Source: Aureispira sp. CCB-E
Lineage (GTDB): Bacteria > Bacteroidota > Bacteroidia > Chitinophagales > Saprospiraceae
Direction: 5' to 3'
Assembly (NCBI RefSeq): GCF_031326345.1
Contig: NZ_CP133671.1
Span: forward strand, 3,658,001 to 3,722,000
DNA: 64,000 nucleotides
This document shows, piece after piece, positions 33,895 to 42,322 of the stretch (the first letter of the stretch is position 1; each line of letters starts with the position of its first letter). The notes below the pieces were generated by a model. That model was not told the DNA's origin. It made no database searches and saw only the letters and a program-made list of their open reading frames with translations. A program made the translations under genes and the position numbers.

Positions 33895-34455
33895 ATGATC
33901 GAAGGTATTTTAGATGCATTAGAACTTGCGAAAGAAATTGGTGATGTTGTAATTTCATTATCAGAAAGTTCTAAAACCTTAGAAGGTAGAAACCGATCAA
34001 TGGTGATTAAGGTCTACAACAAAACACAATTCAAATTAATTTTTACTGCTTCTCATGAAGATTGGGGAAAATTATGGAAGGCTCCCACCAATATTGATGA
34101 ATTTAGCGCCATGACATTTTCTGCGGCAGACTCAGATGGGACTATTTTAACAGGACTTCAAGGCGGTGCTGCGTTTCGATTGGAAATGCCTGAAGAAGGA
34201 GGGGAAACAGAAACGTTAGACATTGCTATAGGCTTTGACAATCCAGAAATTGGTTCGGAAAAAACTTGTGTTATTTTTTCAGATAGCCCTAAAAAAGCAG
34301 CTGACGATGTCAAAAAAGATGGGCATTCTGCACTTTCCAAAACTTATAAAGGTAAGAATGTAAAAGGCGAAGATGTCACGATACAATTTAGAATTGCTTC
34401 TGTTCCAGCTCAAGAGAATACCAATATTATTATCACCCAGTTATTGGTAGATTGA
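33895..34455 (+). CDS. Aegerolysin-like beta-sandwich protein with N-terminal amphipathic helix
   Basis: A 186-aa protein with no signal peptide. Residues 1-30 form a predicted amphipathic helix (ILDALELAKEIGDVV). The remainder is beta-rich: MVIKVYNKTQFKLIF, then HEDWGKLWKAPTNIDEFSAM, SAADSDGTILTGLQGG and IGFDNPEIGSEKTCVIF. The order 'N-T... HxxW ... P-x-x-I ... S-D-G-x-x-T-G-x-x-G-x-A ... D-N-P-x-x-G-S' matches aegerolysin/crystal-protein family patterns, which bind lipids or form membrane pores with partners. This is a pattern-level resemblance, not a search result. It sits 62 bases before a small helical gene on the same strand. Confidence 0.55.
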   Translation: MIEGILDALELAKEIGDVVISLSESSKTLEGRNRSMVIKVYNKTQFKLIFTASHEDWGKLWKAPTNIDEFSAMTFSAADSDGTILTGLQGGAAFRLEMPEEGGETETLDIAIGFDNPEIGSEKTCVIFSDSPKKAADDVKKDGHSALSKTYKGKNVKGEDVTIQFRIASVPAQENTNIIITQLLVD

Positions 34456-34517
34456 TCGTTTATTCTCCCCAAAAAAATAGTATTAAAACAACAACAATAA
34501 TTTAAAATATATATATC

Positions 34518-34856
34518 ATGAGTAAGTTAAATTGGAAAGATTTAGAAAACAAAACGCATAAAGAGTTAATGGCAATTGTGGGCAAAATAGAAGCAGGAGC
34601 AAAAGATGTAGTAGAAGCGGGAGAAGCGTTTTATACCAAACACGAAAAGGAAATTAAGAAAGCAATTTGTGGTCATCAGAGTTCTATTTCAGGAAAGATT
34701 ACCAAAGAAAATATAGATCAACTTGTTGAAACACTTGCAAGTCATTTGAATAAGACAGTTGATACGAAAGATAAGGTATGGGAAGCTCTTGCAGCACTTG
34801 CTGTTGATGCTTTAAAGCAAGGATTGAACAATTATTGTGCAAATTATAACGCTTAG
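34518..34856 (+). CDS. Small helical protein, probable partner of the upstream aegerolysin-like gene
   Basis: A 112-aa all-helical protein (helices about 5-50, 60-82 and 84-108) with no signal peptide, charged throughout. It contains an amphipathic C-terminal helix VWEALAALAVDALKQGLNNY. No family recognised. It lies 62 bases downstream of the aegerolysin-like gene, is followed by a strong terminator at 34888-34920, and is read in the same direction, so the two form a short unit. A chaperone, immunity or membrane-partner role would fit, but nothing in the sequence proves it. Confidence 0.55.
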   Translation: MSKLNWKDLENKTHKELMAIVGKIEAGAKDVVEAGEAFYTKHEKEIKKAICGHQSSISGKITKENIDQLVETLASHLNKTVDTKDKVWEALAALAVDALKQGLNNYCANYNA

Positions 34857-34887
34857 AGTCAATCTCAATCTATCTATTGAAAGAAAA

Positions 34888-34920
34888 AAGTCCTCTCGTT
34901 AAGCAATAACGAGAGGACTT
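34888..34920. terminator. Bidirectional stem-loop terminator
   Basis: Perfect 14-bp stem AAGTCCTCTCGTTA (34888-34901) and TAACGAGAGGACTT (34907-34920), loop AGCAA, between the convergent small helical gene and the acyl-CoA dehydrogenase gene. An A-run precedes it (34882-34889), so the minus strand ends in a T-run. It serves the acyl-CoA dehydrogenase gene best. Confidence 0.9.
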
Positions 34921-34957
34921 CATATATACAAAGATATCTATAAGGATATCTATAAGC

Positions 34958-36178
34958 TTATTTAAAAGCATTAAGCCCAGTCACATCCATTCCTGTAATT
35001 AACAAGTGAATATCATGAGTACCTTCGTAAGTCAATACTGTTTCCAGATTCATCATGTGACGCATACAAGGGTATTCGTTTGTAATCCCCATACCACCGT
35101 GGATCTGACGTGCTTCACGGGCAATTTCTAATGCCATGTGAACATTGTTACGTTTGGCCATAGATACTTGAGCAGGAGTTACTTTTCCAGCATCAAACAA
35201 GGTTCCTAATCTCCAAGCTAACAATTGAGCTTTTGTGATTTCAGTGATCATTTCAGCCAATTTCTTTTGTGTCAATTGGAAACCAGCGATTGGTTTACCA
35301 AATTGCTCACGCTCTAAAGAGTAACGCAGAGCAGAATCGTAACAATCCAAACCAGCACCAATTGCTCCCCAAGCAATTCCATAACGTGCTTTGGTTAAGC
35401 AAGATAATGGACCTCTTAAACCTTTGATGTTTGGTAATAATTGAGATTTGTGAATACGAGCATCTTCAAAAACCAATTCACCAGTGACAGACGCACGCAA
35501 GGATAATTTGCCTTCAATCTTAGGAGCAGAGCAGCCCGGTGTATCCATTTCAACAATTAAACCACGAATGACACCTTCTTCATCTTTTGCCCATACAACC
35601 GCAATGTCAGCGATAGGAGAGTTGGTGATCCACATTTTTGCACCATTCAAGATATAGTAATCACCATCTTTTTTGATGTTTGTGGTCATTGATCCTGGAT
35701 CTGAACCAGAGTTAGGCTCAGTCAAACCAAAACAACCAATCATTTCACCACTAGCTAATTTGGGTAAGTATTTTTCACGATGTTCCTCGCTACCATATTT
35801 GTAGATTGGATACATGACCAAAGAACCTTGAACAGAAGCCGCAGAACGAATTCCAGAATCACCACGTTCCAATTCCATCATCATCAAGCCGTATGTTACC
35901 TCATCAGCACCTGCACAGCCATATTTTTCAGGTAGACTTGGGCCCAAAGCACCCAACTCGCCAAGACCTTTGAGCAAGTGTCTAGGATAAATGGCACGCT
36001 CGTAAGCATCTTCTATAATTGGACTAACTTCTTTTTTTACCCATTCACGAGTAGCCATTTGAGCAATTTTTTGCTCTTCTGTTAGTAAACCATCTAAATC
36101 ATAATAATCATGACCAGCATAACGATCTGTTTTTGCTGCTCTTTTGAATGTTGTGCTATCAACAGTTAGATTTTGCAT
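34958..36178 (-). CDS. gcdH: Acyl-CoA dehydrogenase, glutaryl-CoA dehydrogenase-like
   Basis: FAD-dependent mitochondrial-type acyl-CoA dehydrogenase. Glutaryl-CoA dehydrogenase oxidises and decarboxylates glutaryl-CoA to crotonyl-CoA in lysine and tryptophan breakdown. From the ATG at 36178 it is 406 aa; an ATG at 36193 would add five residues. FAD/substrate motifs: CFGLTEPNSGSDPGSM, MWITNSPIADIAVVW, and LYSLEREQFGKPIAGFQ-like helix (RYSLEREQFGKP). The C-terminal LETVLTYEGTHDIHLLITG carries the catalytic Glu as in GCDH. The specificity call rests on overall likeness to GCDH. It is followed by the 34888-34920 terminator and is monocistronic. Confidence 0.88.
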   Translation of the reverse strand: MQNLTVDSTTFKRAAKTDRYAGHDYYDLDGLLTEEQKIAQMATREWVKKEVSPIIEDAYERAIYPRHLLKGLGELGALGPSLPEKYGCAGADEVTYGLMMMELERGDSGIRSAASVQGSLVMYPIYKYGSEEHREKYLPKLASGEMIGCFGLTEPNSGSDPGSMTTNIKKDGDYYILNGAKMWITNSPIADIAVVWAKDEEGVIRGLIVEMDTPGCSAPKIEGKLSLRASVTGELVFEDARIHKSQLLPNIKGLRGPLSCLTKARYGIAWGAIGAGLDCYDSALRYSLEREQFGKPIAGFQLTQKKLAEMITEITKAQLLAWRLGTLFDAGKVTPAQVSMAKRNNVHMALEIAREARQIHGGMGITNEYPCMRHMMNLETVLTYEGTHDIHLLITGMDVTGLNAFK

Positions 36179-36379
36179 AAAATAAATTTTCAACGGTTAA
36201 ATAGTTGTTTTGGGGCAGGCTTGTAATCACTGATCAAACGCTGCAACAAATGTTGCCGCAAATTTACTAAGAATAAATTGATTTGTCTATAAATGGTCTA
36301 ATATTCTAAAGGAGAATTCTTCCGATATAGGAGCTTCATTGCTTATTATTGATAAGTTTGGGGCGCTGGGTTTGATAAA

Positions 36380-36940
36380 TCAAAGCCAAGTAAGTGCCCC
36401 TAACTGAACCTCTTCTGTTCGACCAGAATTAAAGGTTAGACGAATTTTAAAATCATGTGTATTGCTGCTCGCTGTTGGTTTTTGGGGAAAGGTAATGTTC
36501 CAATTGTCTATATAGTAGCTATCAAAATACTTATTGTCGATCCATTCTTGAGCAGATATACCATTAATAAGCAGCATTGGAAGCAAAGAATGCCCAGGTA
36601 AATAATTATTGAATGGGGCGCTGCTAGTAATCGTAATATCAACCAAGCCGTCCTTCATGCCCAACTCACCAGGAATAGGGCAAGATATTGCATAGGCACT
36701 ACTGATAAAGGGATTTGGACCTAGTTGGATATGGTCGCTCAAAAACTCGTATTCGTATTCTACTCTTAGTACAAGTGTATCTGTTACAATCGTATCTTGA
36801 ATAGGTATAACACGACCATCAAAGCTAATTGGTGTGATCTGTAAAGTGGTTAAATTCCAGTAGTCGGGACGGTCACAACAACTCAATGCTAGACCGAATA
36901 AGCTAGAAATAATAAAAAGAATAAATAGTCTTGTTTTCAT
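36380..36940 (-). CDS. Lipoprotein of unknown function
   Basis: From the ATG at 36940 the product is 186 aa and starts with a lipoprotein signal (MKTRLFILFIISSLFGLAL, then SCC). An in-frame ATG at 36982 would put 14 residues ahead of the signal, so I reject it. The rest is beta-rich (LVLRVEYEYEF, LVDITITSS, HDFKIRLTF), like small Bacteroidota surface lipoproteins of DUF5034 type, but the match is not specific enough to name. It lies between the gcdH-like gene and the DUF1853 gene on the same strand. Confidence 0.6.
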   Translation of the reverse strand: MKTRLFILFIISSLFGLALSCCDRPDYWNLTTLQITPISFDGRVIPIQDTIVTDTLVLRVEYEYEFLSDHIQLGPNPFISSAYAISCPIPGELGMKDGLVDITITSSAPFNNYLPGHSLLPMLLINGISAQEWIDNKYFDSYYIDNWNITFPQKPTASSNTHDFKIRLTFNSGRTEEVQLGALTWL

Positions 36941-37121
36941 AAGTTGTATTTTTAAATTCGCTAGGCAATCATGAGATTGCAAGCTTAGTTAGGTAAACTA
37001 TGAAGGATATAAAAGATGATTTGAATTGAATGAAAATCGAGCAAAAAAAGAACCAAAATTGTTTAAAACCTTATTTTAGATTGAACTTTTATGTTAAAGT
37101 TTGTGATTAATAGTTGAAAAT

Positions 37122-37976
37122 TTACCACCAAACAATAAAGAGTTTTGAGTAGCTGCCTCCTTTTTGTTTTACCCAGCACATAGGAGCCCTTTTATTGGCG
37201 AGACTAATTTTAATTTGTTCCAGAATGATAGAATAAGACTTCCAATTTGTATGATGTATAGGAGCGCTGCCCCAATCTTGTTTTTGGGGTAGAAAAAATT
37301 GTTGATCTTGAAAAAACTTGTTGGTCTCAAATTCATCTAAACGCATCCAATAACCTTGTATGCAGGCTTTGTTGATAGAGTGGTCTTCACAAAAAGGAGC
37401 ATAATAGGGTACAAAAAGGGCAGCTTTAAAACTTAGATGTTGTTCTATGGTAGAAGAATTGATGCCTAACTCGTGGAGCAAATCTTGGGTTTTGGGGTGT
37501 TGTAATAATGGAAACTGCTTTTGGGAAAGCTTATCCATTTTTTGTTGCAAACTATCTTTGTAATTGGGACCAATCCAAGGATCGTTGTGGTATAAACTTG
37601 CTTTAGGGACATACAAGTAAAATTTATAAACTTGTTCCAAATGAATTACTTGTCTACTGTGGCGGTGTTGTATCAAAAAGTCTATTTCTCCAAGGGTGAT
37701 TTTGTTATCAAAAACTTGAATATTTTGAGCTAAAATTCTGTAAGGGGTATCATTTTGTAAATAATAGCTCATAAAATGTTCTACTCGTTTGCCCAGTACT
37801 AAGTTGGGAGAAATGGCCTGCTCCCAATGTTGTAAGATGGATGTTGTCGGAATGGATGGAGCACTGGTTTCAAAAATAGAAAAGTTTTGACGTTGATGGG
37901 ATGTTCTAACATCTTGTCCCTGCAAGAAGCCTTGGTATTGCTGTATTAAGCGTTGATGTATGGGAATAGTGTGCAC
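37122..37976 (-). CDS. DUF1853 family protein
   Basis: A 284-aa protein when started at the GTG at 37976. The DUF1853 core includes RVEHFMSYYLQNDTPYRIL, TLGEIDFLIQHRH, IHLEQVYKFYLYVP and DPWIGPNYKDSLQQKM, which look nuclease-like (PD-(D/E)xK-type motifs E-I-D and E-Q-V-Y-K are present) but with no proven function. The open frame runs on upstream to an ATG at 38099, but that part (about 40 codons) is encoded by the dispersed repeat at 38036-38197 and is arginine-rich and unrelated to the family. I therefore place the true start internally. No operon partner. Confidence 0.75.
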   Translation of the reverse strand: MHTIPIHQRLIQQYQGFLQGQDVRTSHQRQNFSIFETSAPSIPTTSILQHWEQAISPNLVLGKRVEHFMSYYLQNDTPYRILAQNIQVFDNKITLGEIDFLIQHRHSRQVIHLEQVYKFYLYVPKASLYHNDPWIGPNYKDSLQQKMDKLSQKQFPLLQHPKTQDLLHELGINSSTIEQHLSFKAALFVPYYAPFCEDHSINKACIQGYWMRLDEFETNKFFQDQQFFLPQKQDWGSAPIHHTNWKSYSIILEQIKISLANKRAPMCWVKQKGGSYSKLFIVWW

Positions 37977-38035
37977 AAGAATAGTTTTTGATGTAACAAA
38001 AAGGAAAAAGTGAATTAGGATAATGATATAAAAAT

Positions 38036-38197
38036 TAGTACTTCGTTGATTACCTACGGTGCTACTTCGTGGTAGCTCCCTGCGGTCGTGAGAGCGCAAG
38101 CTTAGTTTTTAAGTTTGATTATCAGTTTTTTAGAGTTAAGGCAAGTGAGGGTTATCTTGCTGGTAATTAGGCTGATGCGATTTTTAACGGAGTAATG
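38036..38197. repeat. Dispersed intergenic repeat, copy 6
   Basis: Runs from TAGTACTTCGTTGATTACC near 38036 to ATTTTTAACGGAGTAATG ending at 38197, so it mixes a TAGTTCGTTG-like left end with the TACTCCGTTG-type right end. It contains AGCTCCCTGCGGTCGTGAGA and AGTTTGATTATCAG. The left half overlaps the upstream extension of the open frame of the DUF1853 gene on the minus strand. Confidence 0.75.
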
Positions 38198-38372
38198 AAA
38201 AATACAACCTCTATTTAAAAAGCAGATAGACCCAACAATAGGAAAGGTCGTATACGTGAGCACTTAGTTACGCTGTTACGACGTGATTCCTATGAAGTGC
38301 CGATACACCAAAATTCATTCGATTGGCATCTACCTTCATATAGATGCGTCATCTGCACCAAATAACGACAAC

Positions 38373-38945
38373 ATGAAGCATCTTTTTTCTTTTTATTCAA
38401 TCGTTTTAAGTACCTGTTTTTTATTGTTATGGAACACTTCTAGTTTATTAGGACAAAGAAGTATTTATAACGAAGATATTAAATTAAAAGTAAAAACGAC
38501 AGGCAAATTGCTATCTGCGAACAAATTAATCATGGTAATTGATATTGATCTTCCTGATGGTTGGAAACTTAAGGTAGAAGATGGATACGAATCGATGTGG
38601 CAAGGGGATATTGATACTGTAGATATGGCACTGAAATTTAGACCTAATACAGACTATCAAATAGCACAACGCTTGAAGGCAGATCGGAAACCTGGAATAC
38701 ATGGCTTTTATTATGAAGATGTACGTTTTGTTCAAACAATAAGAATAAACACAAGAGTATTGCCACTCTATATAGATGCAGAATTAAAATTATCTTTGGT
38801 TAGAAAGGACGAAAAGGATTTCGCAAAAGCAAATCCATGTTGTTTGCTTCAGGTTTGTCCAAAACGAAAGGCACAAAAAACATTGAAGGTAGGATGGGAC
38901 TGTAACCGAAGAGAGAAGGTTTATTTGGAAGATATTAAACGTTGA
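38373..38945 (+). CDS. Secreted protein of unknown function
   Basis: From the ATG at 38373 the product is 190 aa with a signal peptide (MKHLFSFYSIVLSTCFLLLW...LLGQ). An in-frame ATG at 38283 adds 30 residues ahead of the signal and is less likely. The mature part is beta-rich: KLKVKTTGKLLSANKLIMVI, DLPDGWKLKVEDGYE, and FYYEDVRFVQTIRINTR, ending in a basic segment with a CC pair (NPCCLLQVCPKRK). The N-terminal half resembles the DsbD-like interchange domain at fold level only. Function unknown. It is separated from the MuiA-like gene by a repeat fragment. Confidence 0.6.
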   Translation: MKHLFSFYSIVLSTCFLLLWNTSSLLGQRSIYNEDIKLKVKTTGKLLSANKLIMVIDIDLPDGWKLKVEDGYESMWQGDIDTVDMALKFRPNTDYQIAQRLKADRKPGIHGFYYEDVRFVQTIRINTRVLPLYIDAELKLSLVRKDEKDFAKANPCCLLQVCPKRKAQKTLKVGWDCNRREKVYLEDIKR

Positions 38946-38994
38946 TTTTTTGGGTTGTCGTTAGTTGTTAAGATGAAAGAATCTCTATTATTGT

Positions 38995-39036
38995 TTTAAT
39001 AATCTGTTGATTACTTCGTGAGCGCAGCTAACTATT
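38995..39036. repeat. Fragment of the dispersed repeat
   Basis: TAATCTGTTGATTACTTCGT and GAGCGCAGCTAACTATTGTT reproduce the left part of other copies without the inner stem. It sits immediately upstream of the MuiA-like gene. Confidence 0.5.
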
Positions 39037-39060
39037 GTTATTTATAATTAAACTAATATT

Positions 39061-40857
39061 ATGCAAAAACTAAGCATACTAACGCTCTTTTTATGTATTC
39101 ATTTTGGGGTATGGGGACAAGAAAAAACAACGTCTACCAAATCCACAATTGAATCCGTTACTGTTTACAAAAATAATGCTCGAATTCTTCGGAAAGCAAA
39201 GGCAAATATTCCCGCAGGGAGTAGTGAATTAATTTTAGAACAGCTGAGCCAAAAGATACTGATTAATAGCATTCAAGTTAAAATAAGTAACAGCAATGTG
39301 GCTTTAGTTTCTGCTGTGCCGAGGATTAATTACTTGAAACAAACAGAAGCCTCAGAGCGCTTTCAAACAATTAACGATTCTTTAGAATTAATTGCTCGTG
39401 CAATTAAAACCTTGACCTTAGATGAAGGTGTTGTTCGAGTGGCTAAGAAAACTTTATTGGAGAACAATCCTTTGGGCTCAGGTTACAAAGAGGGCTTTAC
39501 GGTGAAAGAAGTCAAGGAAGTCATGGAATTTAAACGCAAAGAGTTGGCAGCGCTAGAGAAAGAGTTATTGGCATTGGATTATCAAAAAAAGGCTTTGCAA
39601 GAGCAAGAGCAAATACTTCGTCAACAACAAAACGCCTTGTATGGTGCTAGAAGCAAACCTTCTGGAGAAATTGTTTTAAAGTTACAGTCGACATCTAATG
39701 TAGCAACGGATATTGAAGTAGTTTATGTCGTAACAGATGCGGGATGGCGTCCTTTGTATGATCTGAAATCAGAAGGAGTTGGCAAGCCTCTGGAGTTGGT
39801 GTATAAGGCACATGTTTTTCAGCAAACGGGTTTTGATTGGCAACAGGTAAAGCTAACACTTTCTTCTAGTGATCCTTCTTTGAGCCACGATCGCCCTATT
39901 TTGAACCCTATGCAATTAAATTTATTGGCGACAACAAATGTTACTACCAAAAAGAAAAAAGGGAATACATATATTCAGTACCAAGGTTCTGGAAACGTGG
40001 TGTTAGAGTCTCAAATTCAAAAGAGAGATATAGATTTTATTAGACATAATCCTCAACGCTCTATTTCTAGTGTTGTAGTTACAACAGCCACTGTTAATGC
40101 ATTGGATGAGGGCGAAGCAATTAACTCCAACGGTTCTCGGTCGTCCAGTAACGATGTTTATGTAGATGGAGTACGTGTCATTGGTAACGTTAGTATTCCT
40201 GAATCTGAAATTATAACTACCGAAGCTTTTACCGACCTCTTAGCGAATGAGAATCATACGATGGACTTTAACTTAGAATTGTTACAGGATATTCCAAGTG
40301 ATGGAGAACAGCATATTGTAGAAGTTAAACGTCATGAAATGGAAGTGGACTATGAGTATCACATTGTTCCTAAATTGGATAAAGGGGCTTTTTTGTTGGC
40401 TAAAATAACAAATTATGGACAGTATAATCTGTTGAGTGGTAAGGCGAATATCTTTTTTGAAGGTGTTTATCTGGGGCAATCGTATCTGAATTCTAAAGTA
40501 ACAACCGATACTTTGTTGTTATCGTTGGGGAGAGATGAAAAAATTAGTGTGCGTAGAGAAAAACTTAAAAGTGTCCAGAAAGAACAAGGGAACTTTGTAA
40601 AGGAACATCTTGGGTTTGAGATTAGTGTTCGAAACAACAAAAACGAAACGATTAAGGTGACGGTATTGGATCAAGTACCTGTTTCTAAGAATAAGGAATT
40701 AGAAATAAAACTACTGGAAAGTACGAGTGCTATTTTTTATGAACCTTATGGCTCTTTGAGATGGAGAAGGGATGTTCAAAAAAACGAGACCCTAAAATTA
40801 AAGTTTGAATACGAGGTTAAATATCCTAAAGATAGAGGTGTGACAAAAACAAATTAA
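39061..40857 (+). CDS. Mucoidy-inhibitor MuiA-like protein (DUF4139/DUF4140) with plug-like insert
   Basis: A 598-aa exported protein (signal peptide 1-19). The DUF4140 N-terminus (ESVTVYKNNARILRKAKANI) is followed by a coiled helical region (about 140-195). The DUF4139 half begins at about residue 205 (VVYVVTDAGWRPLYDLKS), with the long inserted segment at about 325-400 carrying QRSISSVVVTT, NGSRSSSNDVYVDG and GNVSIPESE, a TonB-receptor plug-like block. The C-terminal region is typical DUF4139. MuiA is a poorly characterised envelope family linked to mucoid-type surface polysaccharides in enterobacteria. The function here is unknown. Confidence 0.8.
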   Translation: MQKLSILTLFLCIHFGVWGQEKTTSTKSTIESVTVYKNNARILRKAKANIPAGSSELILEQLSQKILINSIQVKISNSNVALVSAVPRINYLKQTEASERFQTINDSLELIARAIKTLTLDEGVVRVAKKTLLENNPLGSGYKEGFTVKEVKEVMEFKRKELAALEKELLALDYQKKALQEQEQILRQQQNALYGARSKPSGEIVLKLQSTSNVATDIEVVYVVTDAGWRPLYDLKSEGVGKPLELVYKAHVFQQTGFDWQQVKLTLSSSDPSLSHDRPILNPMQLNLLATTNVTTKKKKGNTYIQYQGSGNVVLESQIQKRDIDFIRHNPQRSISSVVVTTATVNALDEGEAINSNGSRSSSNDVYVDGVRVIGNVSIPESEIITTEAFTDLLANENHTMDFNLELLQDIPSDGEQHIVEVKRHEMEVDYEYHIVPKLDKGAFLLAKITNYGQYNLLSGKANIFFEGVYLGQSYLNSKVTTDTLLLSLGRDEKISVRREKLKSVQKEQGNFVKEHLGFEISVRNNKNETIKVTVLDQVPVSKNKELEIKLLESTSAIFYEPYGSLRWRRDVQKNETLKLKFEYEVKYPKDRGVTKTN

Positions 40858-40949
40858 GTTGTATATTCACATATTATGTAAGTGGTAGATGGGCGGATGG
40901 ATGCGCGTGTCACTCCACTTTAATGAAAGAATAACCTTAATAAAAAGAA

Positions 40950-41411
40950 ATGAGAACAGCTGTTTTTGCAGGGTCGTTTGATCCAATTACCAAAGGTCAT
41001 ATCAATATTGTTAAGCGAGCACTACCGATGTTTGATAAGATTATTGTTGCTATGGGAATCAATTCCGCTAAAAAATATTTTTTTGATACGGAACAAAGAA
41101 TTGCTTTTTTGGAAGCAGCTTTTGAAGATGAACCTAAGGTAGAGGTAGATACCTACGAGCAGTTAACCGCATTTTATTGTCAAGAGAAAGGAGCTAATTT
41201 TTTGCTGAGAGGCTTGCGTAACTCGACGGATTTTAATTATGAAAATACGATTGCTAATTTGAACGCAACCATTGGCGAAAACTTAGAAACGGTTTTTCTG
41301 ATAGCAGCAGCGGAATATTCTTGTTATAGTTCAACGGTAGTGCGGGAGATTATCAAAGGAGGGGGAGATGCCAGTATTTTCTTGCCAAAGCAAGTGCTTG
41401 CTTTGATGTAA
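40950..41411 (+). CDS. coaD: Phosphopantetheine adenylyltransferase
   Basis: Transfers AMP from ATP to 4'-phosphopantetheine in the penultimate step of coenzyme A synthesis. A 153-aa nucleotidyltransferase of normal length. The nucleotide motif GSFDPITKGH (8-17) has T14-x-G-H in place of HxGH, the usual form for this enzyme. Later motifs are QRIAFLEAAF, LLRGLRNSTDFNYE and ISSTVVREI-type CYSSTVVREIIKGG. Followed by a hairpin terminator, so probably monocistronic. Confidence 0.97.
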   Translation: MRTAVFAGSFDPITKGHINIVKRALPMFDKIIVAMGINSAKKYFFDTEQRIAFLEAAFEDEPKVEVDTYEQLTAFYCQEKGANFLLRGLRNSTDFNYENTIANLNATIGENLETVFLIAAAEYSCYSSTVVREIIKGGGDASIFLPKQVLALM

Positions 41412-41420
41412 ACAGAGTGC

Positions 41421-41460
41421 CATCCATGATGTACTTATTGCCATCATGGATGCTGCTTTT
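41421..41460 (+). terminator. Terminator after coaD
   Basis: Perfect 11-bp stem CATCCATGATG (41421-41431) and CATCATGGATG (41442-41452), followed by CTGCTTTT. It lies 10 bases after the coaD stop codon and just before the end of the convergent PAP2-like gene. Confidence 0.8.
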
Positions 41461-41466
41461 AGAATG

Positions 41467-42186
41467 TTAAGTGCTGAACATATAATTTAAGGCGACAAAT
41501 TGAGCTAAGAAGCCCACAAAGTATCCTCCGTAGATGTCTGAAACTTGATGAGAACCTAATAATAAACGAGCTGTCCCTACTAGTCCACAGCTCAAAATCC
41601 CAAAGATGAACAAGAATTCTGCGCCACCATAACTTCTTGCTATGATAATGATAATCATAGCTAAAAAACCTCCCATTCCAACCGTATGCATGCTTATTTT
41701 AGTAAATAAATTGATAAAAAAAGCAATAAATAAAGCGATGGTTGCCCCAAGAGTAAATATCTTAATTTCCAAAGGAAGCCCTGTTGTGCTGTTTTGTGCC
41801 ACCATTGCCATATAAAAAACACCTGTCAAGATATAAGGAATTTTGCGCTCATCCTGTGTGGTTAAAGAAAGCGTTTGTACCATTCCTAGGGCTCGCATCA
41901 ACAACACGCCAACCATTGGTATAATACAGCTAAAAGAGAGTAAGTGAACGAACCAGAGCCCTTTGGAGGTTACTTTTCCAAAAGCAAAGATGCGTTCTGT
42001 ACTAGCCTCTCCAAAAAGAAATGGATTGAAATAAGCTAGCAATACATAGGCGTAACTCAACACAAACAAGGGATGAAAAATAATGGAAATGATTGTTGCT
42101 AATATTCTAAGAGGAAGCGGAACAACTTGTTTGTAGCGTTCTGCGGTAGCAATTTCCTGCTCATCTCTATAGTTGGTAATGGACAT
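41467..42186 (-). CDS. PAP2-like membrane phosphatase family protein
   Basis: A 239-aa polytopic protein from the ATG at 42186 (an ATG at 42255 adds a non-hydrophobic leader). Six hydrophobic helices. The loop motifs KISMHTVGMGG and GTARLLLGSHQVSDIYGGY hold the His/Arg/His set of PAP2-type lipid phosphatases (H in SMHTVG, then R and H in TARLLLGSHQVSD). Such enzymes dephosphorylate lipids such as undecaprenyl pyrophosphate or phosphatidate. The first K-x6-R-P motif is missing, so it is a PAP2-like variant rather than a canonical enzyme. Convergent with coaD. Confidence 0.75.
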   Translation of the reverse strand: MSITNYRDEQEIATAERYKQVVPLPLRILATIISIIFHPLFVLSYAYVLLAYFNPFLFGEASTERIFAFGKVTSKGLWFVHLLSFSCIIPMVGVLLMRALGMVQTLSLTTQDERKIPYILTGVFYMAMVAQNSTTGLPLEIKIFTLGATIALFIAFFINLFTKISMHTVGMGGFLAMIIIIIARSYGGAEFLFIFGILSCGLVGTARLLLGSHQVSDIYGGYFVGFLAQFVALNYMFST

Positions 42187-42322
42187 TGATGACAAATAAT
42201 TTAACTCAAAATATAAATTTATAGTGTGGATGTGAAGAAGGTGATCACCTACCACCCCCCAAACTTTCGCAATATAGCAAATAATCTTCGATTGCTGTGC
42301 CCAATTCTTGACAGGATGTTTT

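Noticed and set aside
33895-34455. Actinoporin-like pore-forming toxin call for the first gene of the two-gene unit
   Set aside because: The N-terminal helix plus beta-sandwich outline fits, but the specific motif order is closer to aegerolysins; neither can be proved without a structure search.
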